NCBI GenBank assembly: GCA_002327225.1
Contig: DCUN01000078.1
Coordinates: 1-5,108, forward strand
DNA: 5,108 nt
DNA from: Desulfobulbaceae bacterium UBA2213
GTDB taxonomy: Bacteria > Desulfobacterota > Desulfobulbia > Desulfobulbales > Desulfocapsaceae
Direction: 5' to 3'
The notes under the pieces are model-generated. The model was not told the DNA's origin. It did not search any database and saw only the letters and a program-made list of their open reading frames with translations. Within the stretch, counting starts at the first letter, position 1. Each line of letters starts with the position of its first letter. A program made the translations under genes and the position numbers. Of the stretch, positions 1 through 5,108 are shown one piece after another.

Positions 1-442
1 CTGTCGCGCGAGCTTGGCAACCGCATCAAAAAAGAGATCGAGAATGTCGATCGCATTCTCATTCATTACCAGCCCCTGGACCGCCATCAGTTGACCATCG
101 GCATCCCCCTCATGGCAGACAGGCGCAATATTTCCGATCATTTCGGTGAAGCGCCCATCTTCAAACTGATAACCGTTCTGCCGAAAAACGGGAACAGTGC
201 TCGAAGAGCATCTCCTGGCCAACCCCTTCCTTCATGAAGAGAAAGGCAAGGGCATCAAGGTGGCCCGATGGCTGCTGCAAAACAAGCTTGATATCCTGGT
301 GGTAAGGCAGCCCCAAGAGGGCAAGGGGCCGGGTTATGTTTTTGGCAACGCCGGGGTGGAGGTGCTGCTCACCGCCGAATCAGACTCGGACAAGGCCCTG
401 GCCGGCACCAGACAGGAGCTCAATATCCCTATTCCTGATTAA
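1..442 (+). pseudogene. 3' part of CDF cation transporter fused to a NifX-like domain, apparent frameshift
   Basis: The gene enters from the left edge in frame 1. Residues from about base 1 to 85 (LGNRIKKEIENVDRILIHY) resemble the cytoplasmic dimerisation domain that ends cation diffusion facilitator (divalent metal efflux) transporters. From about base 91 a dinitrogenase Fe-Mo cofactor (NifX-type) domain begins, with the typical ISDHFGEAPIFKL stretch. Frame 1 then runs to a TGA at 235-237. The rest of the same domain continues in frame 2 (TGTVLEEHLLANPF, then KGPGYVFGNAGVEVLLT) to the TAA at 440-442. Frame 2 has stops at 167-172, so the switch lies after 172 and before 235. Removing one base near 181-188 (the CC or the A5 run) restores a continuous domain. 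The cause could be a sequencing error or a real mutation. A GTG at 197 could start an 81-residue fragment independently, overlapping the frame-1 end. CDF-NifX fusions are known in anaerobes. The membrane part lies outside the window. Confidence 0.75.
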
Positions 443-456
443 AAAGGAGAAAAACC

Positions 457-1527
457 ATGGTTGATGAACAGCAGGTGCGCAGGATACTGCAAACAGTCAA
501 GCACCCCAAGGTGCAAAAATCATTTCTCGATCTGGGCCTCATCCGCAACATTGGGGTTGACGGCGACACGGTCAGTCTGACCCTGGCCCTGAAAAGCGAG
601 AACTCTCCCCTGCGCAAGGGGCTGGAGAAACAGATAGACTCGGTCCTCCGCTCTCTGCCAGGCGTAAGCCATGTCCACATGGAGGTCACAGCACTGAACC
701 CGGAGGAGTGGGAGAAGATCTTTCCGCCGCCGGCCTACCAGGGGATTGCCCGGGTCAAACAGATCGTGGCCGTTGCCAGCGGCAAGGGCGGGGTCGGCAA
801 AACCACGGTGGCGGTCAATATCGCCCTGGCCCTGGCCGGTCAGGGCCTGCGGGTAGGCCTGATGGATGCAGATATCTACGGGCCGTCAATCCCGATTATG
901 CTTGATCTGACCGGCACACCCGAACCATTGCCGGACGGGATGATTCGGCCCTTTGACAAGTATGGGTTGAAAATCATGTCCCTGGGAATGACGGCCCAAG
1001 AGGACGAAGCCTTTATCTGGCGCGGCCCGATAGTGGACAAAATGATCCGCCATCTTCTGGGCAACGTGCAGTGGGGGGAACTCGACTACCTGATTGTCGA
1101 CCTGCCGCCCGGCACCGGGGATCCCTCCATCACCATTGCCAAGGCCATCCCCAGCTGCTGGATCCTGATGGTCACCACTCCCCAGAAGGTGGCCCTGGCC
1201 GATGTCCGGCGCGCCATCAGTCTTTTCCGCCGGTACAACCTCAAGATCATCGGCCTGGTGGAGAATATGTCCTCTTTTGTCAGTACGCCCGGAGCTGCCC
1301 CCTTGAACATATTCGGCCACGGCGGCGGCGAGCGGCTCAGCCGTGAATACGATCTACCCCTGCTGGGCACGATCCCCCTTGATCTAACGATCAGAAGCAG
1401 CGAAGATCGCGGCCTGCCCCTGATAGTCGCTGAACCCGAATCACCGACCGCCACTATTTTTCAGGGCATAGCCCGAATGATCCGGAATGTACCGGGTGCT
1501 TCCTGCTCTCCGGCTTCCTCTCAATGA
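457..1527 (+). CDS. Mrp/NBP35-family P-loop ATPase lacking the CxxC motif
   Basis: This is a 356-residue cytoplasmic ATPase of the Mrp/ApbC/NBP35 family, whose members usually carry or transfer Fe-S clusters. Residues 1-80 form a FeS_assembly_P (MIP18/DUF59-like) domain. The deviant Walker A motif SGKGGVGKTT is at 108-117, with both signature lysines. DADIYGPS is at 137-144 and the Walker B-like VDLPPGTGD at 214-222. The family signature ENMS is at 269-272. Mrp proteins normally continue with a CPHC-type motif that holds a bridging cluster at the dimer interface. Here the same positions read S276 and G279 (VSTPGAAPLNIFG) with no length change. The usual cysteine before PL in the N-terminal domain is also serine (S50). 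Only two cysteines remain, in SCW and near the C terminus. The ATG is supported by AGGAG at 445-449. It starts 14 bases after the CDF-NifX gene and is probably cotranscribed with it. Fold assignment is firm; cluster carriage is doubtful. Confidence 0.93.
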   Translation: MVDEQQVRRILQTVKHPKVQKSFLDLGLIRNIGVDGDTVSLTLALKSENSPLRKGLEKQIDSVLRSLPGVSHVHMEVTALNPEEWEKIFPPPAYQGIARVKQIVAVASGKGGVGKTTVAVNIALALAGQGLRVGLMDADIYGPSIPIMLDLTGTPEPLPDGMIRPFDKYGLKIMSLGMTAQEDEAFIWRGPIVDKMIRHLLGNVQWGELDYLIVDLPPGTGDPSITIAKAIPSCWILMVTTPQKVALADVRRAISLFRRYNLKIIGLVENMSSFVSTPGAAPLNIFGHGGGERLSREYDLPLLGTIPLDLTIRSSEDRGLPLIVAEPESPTATIFQGIARMIRNVPGASCSPASSQ

Positions 1528-1540
1528 TGCTTTTGAAAAA

Positions 1541-1545
1541 GGAGG
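1541..1545 (+). promoter_or_regulatory. Ribosome binding site fixing the radical SAM start
   Basis: GGAGG lies four bases before the ATG at 1550. It favours that codon over an in-frame ATG at 1487, which lies inside the Mrp gene and would add 21 residues with no family resemblance, and over the ATG at 1562, which is too far away. Confidence 0.75.
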
Positions 1546-1549
1546 AAAA

Positions 1550-2494
1550 ATGAACGAATCGATGATCACCTTCGGCCCCGTTGCCTCCAGGCGGCTTGGC
1601 AGCAGTCTCGGAATCAACAACATCAGCCCCAAGGTCTGCACCTACTCCTGTATTTACTGCCAGGTGGGCCGTACCCTGCAGATGGAAAGCGAGCCCCGCA
1701 ATTTTTTTGCACCGGCAGCCATCCACGCCCAGGCAACTCACCGCCTGGCGGCCCTCAACAGGCAGGGGGTTGCGGTAGACTGCCTGACCTTTGTGCCTGA
1801 CGGCGAGCCCACCCTGGACAGCAGGATCGGTGAAGCCATTGAACAGCTCCATGATTTTGGGATGAAGATCGGTGTCATTACCAACGGCTCCCTGCTCTGG
1901 CGGCCAGAGGTACGACAGGCCGTGGCCAGGGCCCATTGGGTCTCCGTGAAGGTCGACTCGGTCGATCCCCGCTGCTGGCGCAGGATCAACCGGCCGCATC
2001 CCCGGTTGCGCCTCGAAGAAGTGCTGCAAGGGATAGAGACCTTTGCCAGGGATTTTGAGGGGGAGCTGGCAACGGAGACCATGCTCGTAGCCGGTCTCAA
2101 TGACAAGCCGGCAGACATAAGGGCCGTCGCTCATTTCCTGGCCAAAATTGAGCCGGCCAAGGCCTATCTGGCCGCGCCTATCCGTCCGCCTGCGGAAACA
2201 TGGGTCGGGACTCCCACAGAATCCGTTATGACAGCGGCCTATCAACTGTTCAAGGAAGAGTTGGCGCAGGTGGAGTATCTCCTTGGTTTTGAAGAGAGCT
2301 GCGCTGTTGCCGGCGAGGATCTTGCAGAGGAGCTTCTCGGCATCACCGCGGTCCATCCATTACGGGATAAGACCGTATTCTCCCTGCTCGAGGGGCGGGA
2401 AAACGGCCGACAGGTACTCAATGCACTTCTGGAGAGCAATAAACTTATCGTTGTCGAGTATGAAGGGAACCGTTTTCTTGTGAGAAAAATGTAA
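1550..2494 (+). CDS. Radical SAM protein, COG0731-type
   Basis: A 314-residue radical SAM enzyme that would cleave S-adenosylmethionine with a [4Fe-4S] cluster; its substrate is unknown. The N terminus FGPVASRRLGSSLGINN is typical of the COG0731 group (Fe-S oxidoreductases distantly related to wyosine-forming TYW1). The cluster motif CxxxCxxC is C30, C34, C37 (CTYSCIYC). DGEP at 84-87 takes the place of the SAM-binding GGEP motif, followed by ITNGSLL at 110-116 and a strand VSVKVDSVD at 131-139. After about residue 240 a C-terminal segment (LLGITAVHPLRDKTVFSLL, then a terminal YEGNRFLVRKM) looks like the small winged-helix-like tail seen in this group; that reading is inference. It begins 22 bases after the Mrp stop and is likely in the same operon. 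Its position between Mrp and NifX-type genes suggests work on a metal-sulfur or sulfur-containing cofactor, but no reaction can be assigned. Confidence 0.9.
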   Translation: MNESMITFGPVASRRLGSSLGINNISPKVCTYSCIYCQVGRTLQMESEPRNFFAPAAIHAQATHRLAALNRQGVAVDCLTFVPDGEPTLDSRIGEAIEQLHDFGMKIGVITNGSLLWRPEVRQAVARAHWVSVKVDSVDPRCWRRINRPHPRLRLEEVLQGIETFARDFEGELATETMLVAGLNDKPADIRAVAHFLAKIEPAKAYLAAPIRPPAETWVGTPTESVMTAAYQLFKEELAQVEYLLGFEESCAVAGEDLAEELLGITAVHPLRDKTVFSLLEGRENGRQVLNALLESNKLIVVEYEGNRFLVRKM

Positions 2495-2523
2495 GAAAAA
2501 AAATTGGAAGGAATACAATTCTT

Positions 2524-2544
2524 GTTGTCAGGGAACCTGACAAC
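2524..2544. repeat. Perfect 9-bp inverted repeat with 3-base centre
   Basis: GTTGTCAGG (2524-2532) and its exact reverse complement CCTGACAAC (2536-2544) flank GAA. It lies 29 bases after the radical SAM stop codon. There is no T-run directly after it on either strand, so it is not a textbook intrinsic terminator. It could be a dimeric regulator's operator or an mRNA 3'-end stabilising hairpin. Confidence 0.7.
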
Positions 2545-2617
2545 GGCCCTCGTCATCCCCCAAAATTTACTGCAGAGCACTATGCTGCGTGGAGCCAAAG
2601 ATCACAGGGGCGGCATT

Positions 2618-2643
2618 AGTTATTGGCAGGCCTGACTTTTTTT
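2618..2643 (+). terminator. Weak terminator-like hairpin with T7 run
   Basis: AGTTA (2618-2622) can pair, with one G-T pair, with TGACT (2633-2637). GG and CC within it (2625-2626 and 2631-2632) can add two more pairs. Seven Ts follow (2637-2643). The stem is short and bulged, so this is a weak candidate for ending the CDF-Mrp-radical SAM transcript. Confidence 0.3.
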
Positions 2644-2663
2644 GGCCGAAAATCTTTTTTCCC

Positions 2664-2693
2664 TTGATTTTGTGCAATGCCTCATTATATTCT
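2664..2693 (+). promoter_or_regulatory. Candidate sigma-70-type promoter for the NifX-MinD operon
   Basis: TTGATT (2664-2669) is followed after 16 bases by TATATT (2686-2691), or after 18 bases by TATTCT (2688-2693). Transcription would start near 2698-2701, leaving a leader of about 70 bases before the NifX start. A TGTGCA hexamer occurs at 2671-2676 and again at 2693-2698, 22 bases apart, and could be a regulator site. This is assigned by eye from consensus only. I scanned 2495-2769 for a GG-N10-GC sigma-54 pattern on this strand and found none. Confidence 0.35.
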
Positions 2694-2759
2694 GTGCATA
2701 GTCACGCAAAAAGCGTAATTCATTGAGGGGTTTTTACAGAAATTCCTTATAATAGAAAT

Positions 2760-2765
2760 GGAGGG
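2760..2765 (+). promoter_or_regulatory. Ribosome binding site deciding the NifX-like start
   Basis: GGAGGG sits four bases before the ATG at 2770 and overlaps the in-frame ATG at 2758, so the 2758 start is unlikely. The ATG at 2767 is only one base after it. The 2770 start gives MKIVVSA, the usual beginning of this family. Confidence 0.75.
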
Positions 2766-2769
2766 TATG

Positions 2770-3264
2770 ATGAAGATTGTTGTTTCCGCCGCAGGCATGG
2801 AACTGGATTCCATCGTTGATCCCCGATTTGGCCGGGCAGCCTTTCTGCTCATTATTGACAGTGACACCGGCGCACTCCTTGAGGTAGTAGACAAGTCCTC
2901 GGGCCCTGATGCGGCTCAAGGGGCCGGGATACATGCGGCAGCCCTGGTTGCCGATAAAGGTGTCAAGGTCATCCTCACCGGACAGGTCGGGCCCAAGGCC
3001 ATGCCGGTGCTTGCAAAGGCCGGTATTCAGGTCGTCTCTGATGTCAGCGGCACAGTGCGGGAGGCCTTGGGAAAATTTCGGCTCGGTTCACAGGCTCAGG
3101 TCAGCTCTTCTTCTCCTTCCATTACCCCCACTAAATCCGTCACCTCCGGCAGCACTACTGGTGGCAGGCGATGCCGTGGTTGCGGAAGCGTTCAGGGACA
3201 AGGCGATGGTGGGGGCAGGGGTCGCGGCCAGGGCGCCGGTAAAGGTCAAAACAGGAAGAAATAG
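2770..3264 (+). CDS. NifX/NifB-family Mo-Fe cluster-binding protein with CxxC and Gly/Arg-rich tail
   Basis: A 164-residue small cytoplasmic protein. Residues 1-105 form a dinitrogenase Fe-Mo cofactor biosynthesis domain (NifX/NifY/VnfX-like, RNase H-like fold): MKIVVSAAG, then VDPRFGRAAFLLIID at 16-30, GAGIHAAALVADKGVKVILTG at 51-71 and GIQVVSD near 85-91. Proteins of this family bind metal-sulfur clusters such as Fe-Mo-co precursors, or, in Desulfovibrio ORP, a Mo-Cu-S cluster. No nif structural genes are visible here, so a nitrogenase role is not implied. Residues 107-132 are rich in Ser and Thr. The remaining tail has C135 and C138 (RCRGCG) and then a Gly/Arg/Gln/Lys-rich stretch ending in RKK. 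Such low-complexity glycine-rich tails occur in this family; the CxxC could help hold a metal. It is followed after nine bases by the first MinD-like gene, which suggests that the two ATPases act on or with it. The start at 2770 is chosen from the ribosome binding site and family alignment. Confidence 0.9.
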   Translation: MKIVVSAAGMELDSIVDPRFGRAAFLLIIDSDTGALLEVVDKSSGPDAAQGAGIHAAALVADKGVKVILTGQVGPKAMPVLAKAGIQVVSDVSGTVREALGKFRLGSQAQVSSSSPSITPTKSVTSGSTTGGRRCRGCGSVQGQGDGGGRGRGQGAGKGQNRKK

Positions 3265-3273
3265 GGTGAGCGG

Positions 3274-4101
3274 ATGCAGATAGCAGTTGCCAGCGGCAAG
3301 GGCGGGACCGGCAAGACCATTATTTCAACAAGTCTGGCCCTGTGTGCCCCCGGCCCGGTCCAGTACCTTGACTGTGACGTCGAAGAACCCAATGGTCATA
3401 TTTTCCTCAAGCCTGAACTCACGTCCCGCGAACGGTGTACGGTGATTGTTCCCCGGATTTTGGAAGATAAGTGCACCTATTGCGGCAAGTGCCGCGATAT
3501 CTGTCGCTTTAACGCCATTACCCTGTTTGCCAAAACGATCATGACCTTTCCCGAGATGTGTCACTTCTGCCTTGGCTGCTTTCAGGTCTGTACGGACAGC
3601 GCCATTGTCCGCAGCGAGCGGGAGATTGGTGTGCTGGAATCGGGTATGGCCGGGGATATCAACTTTGTCCATGGCCGAATGCGAGTGGGAGAGGCCATGG
3701 CTGTTCCTCTGTTGAAGGCGGTGAAGAAGATGGCGGACCGGGAGGCGCTGGTCATCATTGACGCGCCGCCCGGTACCTCCTGTCCTTTTGTCGAGGCGAT
3801 CTCTGATGCCGATTATGTGATCTTAGTCACCGAGCCCACACCTTTCGGGCTCCATGACCTGAAACTTGCCGCCGAGGTCCTGGTAAATTTTTCCAAACCG
3901 TGCGGGGTGATCATTAATCGGGCTGATCTGGGGGATGCGCGGGTTGAACAGTGGTGCCGGCAGGAAAAGATTCCGGTTCTGCTCAAAGTCCCCTTTGACC
4001 GAAAAGTTGCCGAAGGTTATGCCCGGGGCCAGACCCTGGTGGAGAGCCGTCCGGATCTGCGTCCCGCCTTGCAGGCCCTGATACAGGAGGTGTGTGCATG
4101 A
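3274..4101 (+). CDS. MinD/ParA-like ATPase with inserted 2[4Fe-4S] ferredoxin domain (first copy)
   Basis: A 275-residue P-loop ATPase of the MinD/Mrp class with a ferredoxin module inserted into it. The deviant Walker A motif SGKGGTGKT is at 7-15, with the signature lysine K9. LDCDVEEPNGHIFLKP lies at 32-47. The ferredoxin insert carries two complete cluster motifs: C67, C70, C73, C77 and C96, C99, C102, C106. The proline that often follows the fourth cysteine is R78 and T107 here. The ATPase fold resumes with VIIDAPPGTSCP at 160-171 and LVTEPTPFGLHDL. No membrane-targeting helix was identified at the C terminus. The pair of such ATPases beside a NifX-type protein matches the Desulfovibrio ORP neighbourhood, where they belong to a metal-protein complex. 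ATP-driven cluster or electron transfer to the NifX-like partner is inference. It starts nine bases after the NifX gene, with a GGGTGA-like weak ribosome binding site, and overlaps the next gene by four bases. Confidence 0.93.
   Translation: MQIAVASGKGGTGKTIISTSLALCAPGPVQYLDCDVEEPNGHIFLKPELTSRERCTVIVPRILEDKCTYCGKCRDICRFNAITLFAKTIMTFPEMCHFCLGCFQVCTDSAIVRSEREIGVLESGMAGDINFVHGRMRVGEAMAVPLLKAVKKMADREALVIIDAPPGTSCPFVEAISDADYVILVTEPTPFGLHDLKLAAEVLVNFSKPCGVIINRADLGDARVEQWCRQEKIPVLLKVPFDRKVAEGYARGQTLVESRPDLRPALQALIQEVCA
4085..4090 (+). promoter_or_regulatory. Ribosome binding site deciding the second MinD start
   Basis: AGGAGG lies seven bases before the ATG at 4098. The in-frame GTG at 4092 is only one base from it, so 4098 is preferred. 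The site lies inside the end of the first MinD gene, which fits translational coupling. Confidence 0.8.
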
Positions 4102-4958
4102 AAGAAATTGTCATCCTCAGTGGCAAGGGCGGAACCGGCAAGACCAGTCTGGTCGGGTCGCTCGCCTGTCTGGCTGACAACAAGATCCTGGTGGATTGTG
4201 ATGTCGATGCCGCTGATCTGCATCTGCTGCTTGATCCCAAGGCCCGCAGTCAGCATGAATTCCGTTCCGGAGTCAAGGCGAAGGTTGTCAGCGATCGTTG
4301 CAGTGGCTGCGGGGTCTGTGTTGAACTGTGCCAGTTTGAGGCGATCACCATGGTGCAGCGAGCCCGGATTAATTCCGTGCGTTGTGAAGGTTGCGGTGTC
4401 TGTGCCCATTTCTGCCCGGAGCAGGCCATTGTGCTGGAAGAAAATTACTGCGGAAACTGGTTTATCTCAGATACCGGATATGGCCCTCTTGTTCATGCCC
4501 AGCTCTTTGCCGGCGAAGAAAATTCAGGCAAACTGGTCTCTTTTATCAAGCGGCAGGCCCGTGAGCTGGCAGAAGAGACAGGGGCTGATCTGATTCTGAT
4601 CGACGGGGCTCCGGGGATCGGTTGTCCGGTTATCGCCTCCCTTGCCAGCGTCGATATGGTGCTGGCCGTGACTGAACCCACCCAATCCGGCTGGCATGAT
4701 CTGGAGCGGGTCCTTGATCTGGCCGATCATTTCCGCCTCCAATCCTTTGTCTGTATCAATAAATGGGACCTGTACCCGGAAATGGCCGAGACGATAGAGA
4801 CGGCCTGTGCCCAGAGAGGGGTCGCGGTGTTAGGCCGCATTCCTTTTGACCCCCTGGTGGTTGCCTGCCAGGTCCAGGGCATTCCGGTGGTTGGCAATGA
4901 ACAAAGTCCGGCAGCGGCGGCCATTCGCCAGATCTGGCAGGATTTGCAGACCAGGTAA
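4098..4958 (+). CDS. MinD/ParA-like ATPase with inserted 2[4Fe-4S] ferredoxin domain (second copy)
   Basis: A 286-residue paralogue of the preceding gene with the same layout. The deviant Walker A motif SGKGGTGKT is at 8-16, with signature lysine K10. VDCDVDAADLHLLLDP is at 32-47, where the first copy has the EEPNGHIFLKP form. The two versions therefore look like the distinct partners of the conserved pair rather than a recent duplication. Cluster cysteines are C68, C71, C74, C78 and C96, C99, C102, C106, the last followed by P107. The stretch GPLVHAQLFAGEENSGKLVSF at about 129-149 is highly characteristic of this family. LIDGAPGIGCPV follows at 167-178, and TEPTQSGWHDLERVL thereafter. An additional cysteine, C118, follows the ferredoxin insert. 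Its start overlaps the first copy's stop as ATGA, so the two are probably made in equal amounts and may form a heterodimer (inference). Confidence 0.94.
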   Translation: MKEIVILSGKGGTGKTSLVGSLACLADNKILVDCDVDAADLHLLLDPKARSQHEFRSGVKAKVVSDRCSGCGVCVELCQFEAITMVQRARINSVRCEGCGVCAHFCPEQAIVLEENYCGNWFISDTGYGPLVHAQLFAGEENSGKLVSFIKRQARELAEETGADLILIDGAPGIGCPVIASLASVDMVLAVTEPTQSGWHDLERVLDLADHFRLQSFVCINKWDLYPEMAETIETACAQRGVAVLGRIPFDPLVVACQVQGIPVVGNEQSPAAAAIRQIWQDLQTR

Positions 4959-5002
4959 GGGAAGAGGGGCCGGCAAAGGAGCACCGAACAAGGGGAACAA
5001 GG

Positions 5003-5108
5003 ATGAATGCTGATCACGATCTTGCGATTGATGTACGGGGACTTGCTAAACGGTTTGGCGAGGTCCAGGCCGTTGTTGAGGTAGATTTTGAAGTCCTTCC
5101 CGGGGAAC
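5003..5108 (+). CDS. ABC transporter ATP-binding protein, 5' fragment
   Basis: Only the first 35 codons fall inside the window. The sequence VRGLAKRFGEVQAVVEVDFEVLPGE is the standard N-terminal strand region of an ABC ATPase, ending just before the expected Walker A loop. AGGGG at 4991-4995 gives a ribosome binding site seven bases from the ATG. It begins 44 bases after the second MinD gene, so it may belong to the same operon, but there is no sign of what it transports. The fragment resembles multidrug or natural product-type exporters (VRGLAKRFG) as much as any other subfamily, and the subfamily cannot be decided from it. Confidence 0.8.
   Translation, partial: MNADHDLAIDVRGLAKRFGEVQAVVEVDFEVLPGE

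Noticed and set aside
886..1320. Minus-strand open frame opposite the Mrp gene
   Set aside because: Antisense shadow of a conserved ATPase with no family resemblance.
1454..2356. A 300-codon open frame on the minus strand opposite the radical SAM gene
   Set aside because: It lies antisense to a clear family member, shows no recognisable domain and has no convincing ribosome binding site; high GC makes such shadows common.
2704..2716. Short inverted repeat ACGC-AAAAA-GCGT
   Set aside because: Only four base pairs with an A5 loop; too short to support as a functional site.
2723..2753. TTGAGG and TATAAT just upstream of the NifX-like gene as a promoter
   Set aside because: The spacer is 19 bases and transcription would start at about the ribosome binding site, leaving almost no leader; TTGATT/TATATT further upstream is a better candidate.
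2495..2769. Sigma-54 promoter expected by analogy with Desulfovibrio ORP genes
   Set aside because: No GG-N10-GC pattern was found on the + strand in this gap.
2770..3264. Nitrogenase cofactor (nif) role for the NifX-like protein
   Set aside because: No nif structural or assembly genes are nearby, and this domain is common in anaerobes without such a role.

Overview
The window looks like a moderately GC-rich anaerobe, most likely a sulfate-reducing or related lineage of the former Deltaproteobacteria (Desulfobacterota, perhaps Desulfobulbales-like). This is inferred from the gene set (Mrp ATPase, COG0731-type radical SAM protein, NifX-like protein, paired ferredoxin-containing MinD ATPases) and from the protein sequences. 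It was not tested by any search. Every recognisable gene is on the + strand.

Layout: 1-442 is the 3' part of a cation diffusion facilitator (CDF) transporter fused to a C-terminal NifX/dinitrogenase Fe-Mo cofactor-type domain. It carries an apparent single-base frameshift near 173-200. Fourteen bases later comes an Mrp/NBP35-type P-loop ATPase (457-1527), then, after 22 bases, a radical SAM enzyme (1550-2494). These three look like one transcription unit. A 275-base non-coding stretch (2495-2769) follows, holding a perfect 9-bp inverted repeat, a weak terminator-like hairpin with a T7 run, and a plausible sigma-70-type promoter. A second tight unit then begins: a small NifX/NifB-type cluster-binding protein (2770-3264), two paralogous MinD-like ATPases each with an inserted 2[4Fe-4S] ferredoxin domain (3274-4101 and 4098-4958, overlapping by ATGA), and the first 35 codons of an ABC transporter ATP-binding subunit (from 5003).

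How the genes may work together: NifX-type proteins bind Mo-Fe-S or related metal-sulfur clusters, Mrp proteins handle Fe-S clusters, and the MinD-ferredoxin pair couples ATP to an iron-sulfur-bearing partner. The set resembles the 'orange protein' (ORP) gene neighbourhood of Desulfovibrio, where a NifX-like ORP is encoded near an Mrp ATPase and two MinD-ferredoxin ATPases. The present arrangement adds a radical SAM enzyme and a CDF-NifX fusion, and the window shows no sigma-54 regulator and no sigma-54 promoter. A role in making, delivering or sensing a metal-sulfur cofactor is inference.

The most notable features are that the Mrp protein has lost both cysteines of its usual CxxC cluster motif and the conserved cysteine of its N-terminal domain, the frameshift in the CDF-NifX fusion, and the strong palindrome in the intergenic region. 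I found no RNA genes, insertion sequences or CRISPR arrays.
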